From contig BSYO01000026.1 of NCBI GenBank assembly GCA_033239525.1, positions 4,712,001 to 4,776,000 of the forward strand: a DNA stretch of 64,000 nucleotides. The letters are read 5' to 3'. The position numbers and the translations under genes were made by a program. A model generated the notes under the pieces. That model searched no databases and had not been told where the DNA came from. It worked only from the letters and a program-made list of their open reading frames with translations. Positions 56,466-64,000 of the stretch are shown piece by piece. The first letter of the stretch is position 1. Every line of letters begins with the position of its first letter. The DNA comes from Nepenthes gracilis (Eukaryota; Streptophyta; Magnoliopsida; Caryophyllales; Nepenthaceae).

Positions 56466-57360
56466 CAAAAGTCATATAATTTGCTAAAATTTTACGACAA
56501 ATATTAAATTTATATTGATAAAAATACACAAATGATATTCATGTAACAAAATAAAATTATCTTACAACAATTCAAGAAAATTTATTAATACTTTCTAGCA
56601 AATTTATAAACAAATTTATACAATATTATTCTTTTAGTCTTCCAAATGCATTGAGCTTCATTGTATCTGTATGACTTTAATCTGAGTAACCTAAAAATTT
56701 TTAAAAAATAATATTATCATAAATATGTTTTACAATTTAATAAAATATATTTTAATTTAAAATTTATAGCCTGATGGGTACCAAAATGTTTCTTCAACAC
56801 TCTAACGCCCAATTGGAAAACAGAGGATAAATTTGGGCCCAAAGATGTTTAATTTGGCCTATCGCGGCTAATGAAATTATATGCCTAATAAGTAAACCAA
56901 TTGGCAATATCTCCCATATAAGGAAGGTGTGCCGATTTTCTTCTTGCATATGTTTACGGTTTGGAATTTTTGCTCAAGAAGGCAATCACTCCCTTCAACA
57001 ATCAATCATCATTCAAGGCATGGATAACACAAAACAAACGCTCTCTTGAACACCGCTCAATCGCATACGCCCGCAACACAACGAGTGCTCTAAGAGATCC
57101 GCCACCCACATCCTCCTAAAACCCTAAGGCAACAAGGAGCCTTCCCACCCAATTCAAGAGGACGCCTCTTACATCTAGATCAAACACTCTTTTCTTGAGC
57201 CGAACAATGTAGGATCCAACTCGGGGAATGGAGCCCGAGCCAAACAGAGGATCAGATTTACTTGCATGCATACCTCATTCGAATCCTAAAATCTTCCGAC
57301 TTAATTTTTTTCTTTTTACCACAGACAATTTTATCCTATGATATATTCAATTGAGTCATG
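56466..57360. other. Region with a promoter-like segment, no ORF
   Basis: The first bases continue the CACTA end, then AT-rich sequence. 56780-57270 is GC-richer, with CCCATATAAGGAAGG (56925) as a possible plus-strand TATA box followed by a C/A-rich leader (CAATCACTCCCTTCAACAATC). It looks like another LTR promoter, but no limits or partner were found. Confidence 0.35.
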
Positions 57361-58237
57361 CTATGTAACTAATAAATATTGATATAAGAAAGAGATAACT
57401 TTTATTTAGTACTAAGTACTGCAATCATGCCAAACAAAAAATATAGTATAAAGAGTGATCTAATCCACAACAATAATAATAATCACACAACAAATAGGTA
57501 CAAAAAAGAGCAGAGGGAGGAACAAGTGCGTGAAGCCAATTGTTCAATCTATTCTTGCTCTCTACATTTAGTTATACATAGAAAAGACTTCAACAAAGAA
57601 GTAAATATTAGTCATCTGATAATCAATGTTTTAAAATTTTAAAAAAATAAAAAAACGATATAGATAAATGATTGAAATTTTAACTGAAACTTAAACGGTT
57701 GAATTCTATCAAGTCTATATGGTATGTGTATTCCATCAATATCATTTAAAAATGATAGGAGCATCAAAGCAAAAAATGGCATGGACATCAGTATTATAGA
57801 TAAATCACACTGAGCAAATATGTACTTATCCGAAACTTTTGACTTTCCAATATTCTAAAATCAACCATTTCTATTGGCCAATATCTACATTAGGAGGATA
57901 ATTTTTAATCCGTTCATTACCGTTCTCATCATCATTGTTAGACATACATAAGTCCATAACAATTTAGAGTTCAAACAGATAAGAAATGATCGAAATATGG
58001 GAAAAATGAAACTCGTGTCTCATCAATAACATGTATATATAGGCATAACGACAAAATAGAGACATTTATTGAATAATTTAATCATTTTTGCAAAGAACAA
58101 AAATTTCTTTAAAACAGATGTCAATAACCAAACCAAGTATTCAGCAACATTAAATTGCCACTTCTAAACAACACAATCAAGACGAGGTACATGGAACTCA
58201 TTCCTGCATCGGCTTCACATGAAGCTTGCCCTTTGTG
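57361..58237. other. AT-rich sequence, no gene seen
   Basis: One 71-codon frame (57427-57642) is Asn/His/Lys-rich and looks compositional. Otherwise nothing recognised. It probably lies downstream of the exon-like pieces on the minus strand. Confidence 0.4.
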
Positions 58238-59074
58238 CTAAATAGTATACAAGGCATTCTCAATCAACAACCTAGCATTGCTGGTTAAATCAAACAAATG
58301 GGTATAAAGGTCTGAGAGCAACTTGAATATGCAGCCTACTAGAATATAAAACTTTTTGTGATTAATTCTGCTCATATACCAATGGATTTTCTCTCCTAGA
58401 ATATTTCCACAATATATAAGAGTGCAAAAACGCTGATGATCATGCTTTGATACCATCTTATCACCACTCCTTGAAAATATTATAAGTAATTTCAAGGCTA
58501 CAAAAATATGTGAAATAGATCATGAAGTCAACAATCAAATAACTGATGCAAGAAAAGCATTAAGCACAGTAAATTCAACATGCCAAACAATGTACGAGAG
58601 AGAGAATATTTCTTTATCGCTTTTAACTTCCATATCAGAATCATCAGCATCAATATTATGTGAAACAATCCGGTCTTCAACATCCCTTTTTGAACCTGTA
58701 AATGAATAACATTAGTTACCCACGTGGTTGAAATGATGAAAGAATAAAGGAACTATGAATTAATTTACCTTCCAAGAGAAGATGGATTCCCTTTGTATGA
58801 TATCTATCATCTATATGCGCACAAGAAATAAGTTTACGCCCAAAATTGGGCAAGATACAACAGATAAGCACGGAGGCAAACCAAGTTCAAGTAGGAATCA
58901 ATTCAGCAACAATACAACCCAAATACATATGACCAGTAAGGGAATGGCATCTTTAGATTTTGCTCACCGCCGTAGGATTTTTCCTTTGATGCAAAGTGCC
59001 TCCACTCAAGCTCTTCCATCACCTTACGGAGGTTTTTCTTCTGCAATTCCTGCTAGGTATCCTGCCCTTCTTTC
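58238..59074 (-). pseudogene. Four phase-compatible exon-like segments of an unrecognised gene
   Basis: Minus-strand pieces 59074-58968, 58810-58769, 58695-58596 and 58469-58238 are each bounded by AG...GT sites (donors GCG|GTGAGC, AAG|GTAAAT, CTC|GTACAT; acceptors TGCAG, ATATAG, TTACAG, TTCAAG). Joining them keeps one frame across all three introns. The product has NLRKVMEELEWRHFASKEKS, then DDRYHTKGIHLLLEG, SKRDVEDRIVSHNIDADDSD and a stop at 58238. A TAG early in the first segment, or a one-base shift there against the alternative frame ERRAGYLAGIAEEKPP, suggests decay or an alternative acceptor. The last segment is the least convincing. The family is not recognised. The four-way phase match is the evidence; there is no homology. 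Confidence 0.4.
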
Positions 59075-59261
59075 CTGCAGGCAGAAATAGTAACCCCTCA
59101 AAGACACAAGAAAAGAAAAGAGGGGTCTATCAATTAGACTATTTACAGACACTTAAATTCCTTAAGATGGATTCCATCTCTCAGAAGGACACAACATTTC
59201 ATATACATATATATATATACATATATGCATATGAATAAATTGATATGCAGTTTTGCAATAC

Positions 59262-59312
59262 CTGAGTTTCTCTATTTTGCTTTACCATATCTCTCCTCTT
59301 CAAGTTGTTAAC
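59262..59312 (-). other. Possible additional upstream exon
   Basis: VNNLKRRDMVKQNRETQ is followed by CAG|GTATTG. In phase it would join to ERRAGYLAGIAEEKPP at 59074. The acceptor side (AAAAAAAG) has no pyrimidine tract, so this is weak. Confidence 0.2.
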
Positions 59313-59335
59313 CTTTTTTTATTTTTTACCTGGCA

Positions 59336-59581
59336 TCAGAGCAGAATTGAAAATTGAAGGTCATGGCAGCCGATTATCAGAGCACCACCATAACCTGATT
59401 GTTGTATATTAAAATGCTTACAATTGAAAGCTCCACCAATTTGCCTCTCGTTACCCGCCCACAGGTTGTCATTGAACACAGTCCAATTCCTTTCCACAGA
59501 TTGCATACGATGTTGGCTCTGGGACAAGTTAATTTGCTGGAAGAAATTATGGACCCTGTTGTCAACGTCATTGCCAGGCAT
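59336..59581 (-). pseudogene. N-terminal exon of a dentin-sialophosphoprotein-like plant protein, truncated
   Basis: ATG at 59581 opens MPGNDVDNRVHNFFQQINLS, then RNWTVFNDNLWAGNERQIGG, and FNCKHFNIQQSGYGG. From memory of the family this matches the conserved start of the large Gln-rich plant proteins annotated dentin sialophosphoprotein-like (MPGNE.GD..HNFF...LSQ.QH, then DG.W...N.NLWVGNQRQ, then LKNYN.QQ). Those proteins run to many hundreds of residues; here resemblance ends after about 68 codons, the frame stops at 59336, and no Gln-rich continuation is seen downstream. So it is a 5' fragment of the gene, or the next exon lies outside what I can recognise. An upstream acceptor AGCAG|CTGAAG near 59617 fits a 5' UTR intron. 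Family assignment is moderate. Confidence 0.5.
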
Positions 59582-59617
59582 AGATGATATACTTTGTAAA
59601 TCTTCAGCTGCTAGATT

Positions 59618-59735
59618 TTGTCAGAAAAAAGGACAACCTGGTACATACAATAACAGAGATCAAATCTTCTTCTTGCTCACGATTCTCATAAGAGACAAGA
59701 TCTTCCAACTCCAAACAGGAAACAGATTCTACAAC
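59618..59735 (-). other. Possible 5' UTR exon of the dentin-like gene
   Basis: The minus strand reads TTTTAATGTTGTAG (acceptor-like, near 59733), then GAGTTGGAAGATCTTGTCTC and a GAGCAAGAAGAAG run. ACCAG|GTTGTCC near 59640 may be its donor. No ATG in a useful frame, so non-coding leader is likelier than coding. Confidence 0.25.
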
Positions 59736-59769
59736 ATTAAAATCATGTTCAAAGCACACTTTTGATCAA

Positions 59770-62700
59770 TACAAATAATGGTAAATTGAACAGCGACATC
59801 ACTAACTTTTAAACCCTCAACTTGAATCTAAGCACGGACATGGATACGGACACCAATATGACACGACACTGACACAGAGGCAAAAATCATTTAAAAAAAA
59901 TAGGTCTTTAGGGTAGTCACATAATGAGAAGTTCAACAAGAAAAAAGACGGGTGTTTTTGTTCACAACCAAAAAGGAAAAAAAGGAGGAAAAAGCAAACC
60001 AAACACATCATCAAGTTCGTTACTAACCAAAAAAAAAAAAAAATTTAAAAGTGGAACCAATCAACCAAGCAACCCCTATTCAATAAAGATAGCTAAAATA
60101 GGGGCGTGCTTAAAGCCTTCTTTCCGGCTATAAAGAGAGAAAAGAAGCACAAACCGGAAAGTATTCAAAAAATATTTCAACAACTGAATTAAGACATACT
60201 AGAGTAACAACCATTCAATCACAAAAAGTAGATTACCAAATGGTATAACCAAATGGTATACCCTTCTTTTCTTTCCAGCATGGGGATCGATCCCATAGAT
60301 CTCTCTGCTAGCATTTATTTTTTATTCAGAGGAATTTTTCTATGCCTGGATGTTATCTATCTCCCTAAACAAGAGAAAAAGAAAGCTCCTAACCTCTTCC
60401 TTCCTATAGTAACAGCCATACGCTCAAACCTTAGCTTTTCCCACATAGATTAGACTCATAAAAAAAAGTGCATCACACCAAACATGGTTTATTATCCAAA
60501 AGTGAACCACATATGAAAACATAATAATCACGCACACAATCCAGATGCAAAGAAAAATAAAAATTAGGAAATGGGTAGTCATATCTTTAGTGTTGAAATC
60601 GCATTTATATTTAGCCAATTGTTATGCAAGAAATACTAAACTACTTTCCTATTTTTTTACAGGTATGAAATACTAAACTATTTTATTCACAGACGAAAAT
60701 ATTGACTAATATTTTAACTATCGATCGATATGTATCTGTATTAGACCTCCTCAATACCAATATTTCTCGATATTGCAAAAATATCATAATATATTATTGT
60801 ATTGACAATATATTAGTCAATACAAATAATATATCAGCTAGTATATCTCTATCAGTTTACAATTCTCAATTTGTTTCTTTTGATATATCCGAAACTGAGA
60901 CATATTATTCGATACATCTGATATTATTATGTTTATAACTAATACCGATATTTTTGTCTATAATTTTACCTTACTGTTTGGGTAGTGTGTTCATAGCCTA
61001 ACCTCTACATTACATAGAGGCTAATTCCATTATTTAAATTTATAATTTTCAAGTCCCAAACTCACGATAGAGCAGCCTTACTATTAAGCTGTTCATCCTC
61101 AATAAATGTGAACTAGTACTACCATATTATATGCTTTCATGAACATTTATTATAGTACCACAAATATGGAATTAAAATCGAATAAGCTAAATAACAATAG
61201 AGAATATATGCATACAACTACTATTAGAGATGTGCCACTCTAAGATGCTTCAGAAGCAAAATTGTCAAAAGATGAAAACACCTTCGCAAATTATGCTGGC
61301 AGGAATGGAGACGAAGATGGCAATCATTCAATGTTAACAAATGATGATAGGATTGGGGAAATCAAGGGTAGCTGAGGGATGGTTGTTGGTCTAGCTTGGA
61401 TCCCTACCATTACTCCCTCCTTATTTATTTTTTAATGAGGATCATAGTATTATTTTTATCCACAAGGACGAAGTGTTTTCAGTTCATCAAGAATATACTG
61501 CATCAGTAATAATATGCATGGTAATATTTCACTTGTCAATGAGACAGGCACGATTTTTTCCACATAGGATATATGTGCTAAAGGCAGTTTGTAGGCATTT
61601 TCTTCATGTCATTTACATACAAATGTCAATGATGCACGCTGTATTGAAATTATCATTTTGACTTCCTTTAATCTTTTTACAAATTACAAGTGCATCAATA
61701 GTGTTTGACATTGCAGAAGAAGTTCAGAGCTCCACACGTGCACTATACATTGGCAGGTTACACTCTATCTCTCTAACTTAGGTCCAAAAGGCTCTAGTAC
61801 AGCTACTACATTCCACATAGTCCATTAGCAGCAGCTTCACTTCAGATAGTCATTTCAAAAGCTCACGCTTGAAGCATATTCAACAAAAGCTGTGCAGACT
61901 AATTATTGCCTCAAACCACCTGATATCTAGCATTGCTTATGCGAGTAAGGTTAAAGACTTGTCATTGGAAAGATATTTTTTTATCTTAAAAAGGCAAATG
62001 ACAGAGAATCTATTAATGATAATTTACCATAGCACTCAAATACTGGATGTGAAAGATATTTAAGAAGTAAAATTATCAAAAAGAATTATACAAATGAATA
62101 AACTGAACCATTTAAAGCTAAAATCTCAAACATAGAAACCAACATTTACACTAACACATGCCAGAAAATGTCACTGTGGACACGTTTGAAATTGTGGAAG
62201 TGAAAATGTGGCTTAGATGCAAAATCAATACATCTCTAGATGATATACATGTTGTCTTAAAAGAGACGTGATCAGGCAGACAGCAGGACGTTGAACTCTA
62301 CGCACAAACAGACACAGTAAAGGAATGAAGAAGAAAAAGATGAACACGTGAATTTTTATGTGGAAAACCCTTGTCAAGCAAGGGAAAAATAACGGGACAT
62401 TCGTCCACGAACCAATTTCACTATGTATGATGCTGGGAATAATATCCCATGATTATACTGGCACAAGAGAAAGAAGACCAAAGAATAGAGCACAAGTAAT
62501 TAACACTCTAATTTTACCTTCACCCCACACGTGCCTCACATACTCTTAAAATTACAAACGCCAATATTCAAGAAATGAGGATATTTTTATTCCCGTCACC
62601 GTCAACAAAAAAAAAACGTTTTTTCGAGATCACAAATAACTGGTACCAGATTGCCAACAATGTAACCGCTTTCCACATGACCGCCAATCCCTTAAAAGAT

Positions 62701-63280
62701 CAATTCTTCAAGAATCTTTCAACAATAAATGGTTGATATTGTTGTTCTTCCACTATTTTTGGCCAACATTATTGACCGAAATTTATTCTGCTTATTCGCT
62801 GCAGTCCATACATCTCCTATTAACTTTTACATGGAAGTGACCTCCCAACAATACAATGGCACGTAAAACTAAATCAAACTTTCTGTACCATAACCAAATA
62901 ACTGATTGAGCCATAAGAGTGGCAAATGTGCAATGATTCGAGCATTATGTAGTTTCAACCTGCAATACTATGCGAAATCCCACTAACGTAAATAAAATAA
63001 TAAACGATTTGCAACAATCACACCTCCATGTTCCCTAAAGAGCCCTCAAAAGTGCGATAACTCCAAAAAAATCAGATCTAATGCCAAATTTACCCAATTG
63101 AAGAAACAATCAACAAGATACCAAAACCATTTGATCACAATTACAATCCACAATTAGGGAGTCGACAACACAGATGGGGAATAAATAACAGTATAGCTGG
63201 AATGGACTACTCCCCGAGCATTCAAGCACCCAAGCCCAAACGAAAAACGGTTACTCCGAGATGAAATGTGGAGCGGAAAT
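59770..63280 (-). other. Long intron or intergenic sequence, no gene seen
   Basis: AT-rich, without pol domains or convincing exons. If the CT-rich leader at 63287-63478 and the exon at 59581 belong to one transcript, this is a 5' UTR intron of about 3.7 kb. 62335-62420 (GTGGAAAACCCTTGTCAAGC, then GGGAAAAATAACGGGAC) has the look of a dispersed plant repeat fragment. Confidence 0.35.
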
Positions 63281-63286
63281 GCGAAA

Positions 63287-63478
63287 TTAGGGTTTTATTG
63301 TACACTCACAGAATTGTTGCACAGGCCCCCTATGAACTTGGAATTGGTTGTGCGGGCACAATCGGAGATTACGCAGTTGGTAGGTTTCAGTCGGAGGAAA
63401 ATACGAGCGTTTCGGACAGCTGAAGATCGGGGGGAGGGAGAGAGAGAGAGAGAGAGAGAGAGATTGGCAGAACTTCAT
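63287..63478 (-). promoter_or_regulatory. CT-rich leader, probable first (non-coding) exon on the minus strand
   Basis: On the minus strand a (CT)n run (63437-63463) leads into GC-balanced text ending TTCT|GTGAGTGTA near 63312, a good donor site, followed by AAAACCCTAATTTCGC. CT-rich leaders followed by an intron are common in plant housekeeping genes. The 63-codon frame through it (MKFCQSLSLS...) has no support. Confidence 0.4.
63437..63463. repeat. GA/CT microsatellite
   Basis: About 13 uninterrupted GA units on the plus strand. It produces the artefactual ERERER run in one frame. Confidence 0.95.
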
Positions 63479-63710
63479 TCTTGTCTCTCCTTCCTCTCAT
63501 CTGGATCCTTTCCTTTTTTTTTTCTTTATCTGATCTCGCAATCTCCTCCCGATGACAACCTCATCCAATGGCAAGCTGACACAAAAGCACAGTTCCATCA
63601 TCAATTTCAAGAAAACATTAGCATGCTGCAAACCACCTGATCCTAACAACATCTTACTTTCCAGAATTCCATTAAACAGAAATTAGAGCACAAAAGGAGG
63701 AGAGGAGCCT

Positions 63711-63722
63711 TATTTATAGAAA
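63711..63722 (-). promoter_or_regulatory. Possible TATA box on the minus strand
   Basis: CTATAAATAAGG on the minus strand, about 235-250 bp upstream of the CT-rich leader. It is a strong match to the plant consensus, but an AT-rich setting makes chance matches common. Confidence 0.35.
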
Positions 63723-64000
63723 TTGTGTATGAGAGATATGGCCAAAAATTTATTGTGGCTGAATAATTGGCTGATATAAAAGAATCGCTGCTGGCCATGG
63801 GGAGGGAGAGATGCGCGAGCAGCAAGGGTTGGGAAGAGAGGTGGGAGAGAAACAGTCGGAGGGTTGTTTGGAGAAAGTTTGCCTTCCTCTCTCTCCAGAT
63901 TATTATTAATTTTATTTTAAAATTTAAATATTAGGATGTTTATTTAATAATCAGTAACATATTTTTAAATTTATTACTAAAATATATATTTATAATTAAG
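63723..64000. other. Window end, no gene seen
   Basis: 63790-63895 is GA-rich on the plus strand (a CT-rich leader on the minus strand), then AT-rich sequence. It could be an alternative upstream leader of the minus-strand gene. Confidence 0.4.

Noticed and set aside
58782..59090. 102-codon plus-strand frame
   Set aside because: Shadow of the minus-strand exon-like segments. It has no start context and crosses their splice sites.
59424..59765. 113-codon plus-strand frame
   Set aside because: It lies antisense over the dentin-like exon and its leader. Its residues give no family resemblance.
62335..62420. Possible fragment of a known dispersed plant repeat (GTGGAAAACCC...)
   Set aside because: The resemblance is from memory only and no ends are visible, so it is not listed as an element.
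63266..63640. 124-codon plus-strand frame with an ERERER run
   Set aside because: The run is a GA microsatellite. The frame overlaps the CT-rich leader on the other strand and has no domain, promoter or splice support.
1..64000. CRISPR arrays, operons, ribosome-binding sites, tRNA or rRNA genes
   Set aside because: Nothing of the kind was seen. Composition, introns and retrotransposons show a plant nuclear region. I could not run a tRNA covariance search, so a degenerate tRNA could be missed.

Overview
This is a 64-kb piece of an angiosperm nuclear genome. It is AT-rich, has no operon-like coding density, shows GT-AG introns, and is built almost entirely of decayed retrotransposons stacked inside one another. 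Nearly every pol domain I could read carries stops and frameshifts, so most of the elements are old. Family assignments below come from recognising motifs by eye, not from any search.

Layout. (1) 1-1640: AT-rich, no gene seen. (2) About 1655-18894: a 5'-truncated Tat-lineage Ty3/gypsy element on the minus strand (RT, RNase H, a second RNase H, integrase). Its 3' region holds plus-strand, i.e. antisense, promoter-plus-ORF modules. A second, complete but dead Ty3/gypsy element (3126-11260) is inserted in it, with a perfect 5-bp target duplication (GCGTC). (3) 18895-21718: a long minus-strand LTR-like block with AC-rich and ATT microsatellites. (4) 22140-24820: a decayed LINE reverse transcriptase on the plus strand. 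(5) 25303-36071: LTR-like AT-rich sequence, then the 3' half of a minus-strand Ty3/gypsy element. (6) 36072-42936: a tandem duplication of about 1.05 kb. Its first unit was split by a Ty3/gypsy (chromovirus-like) element with LTRs of only about 138 bp, flanked by ACTTG. (7) 42728-51292: three copies of one long-LTR family, two of them head to head, with a tandem array of about 240 bp beside them. (8) 52323-53045: a small two-exon gene (minus) encoding a probable secreted 113-residue protein. This is the best host-gene candidate. (9) 53547-56467: a MITE-like segment, the 5' end of a CACTA transposon, and a solo LTR inside it. (10) 58238-63720: exon-like pieces on the minus strand. They include the N-terminal exon of a protein resembling plant dentin-sialophosphoprotein-like proteins, a set of phase-compatible exons of an unrecognised gene, and a CT-rich leader.

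The genes do not form a pathway. What links the window is layered transposition: Tat, then the GCGTC-flanked gypsy inside it; CACTA, then a solo LTR inside it; a tandem duplication, then a chromovirus inside it. Host genes survive only in the right-hand 12 kb. The organism cannot be named from this sequence beyond flowering plant.
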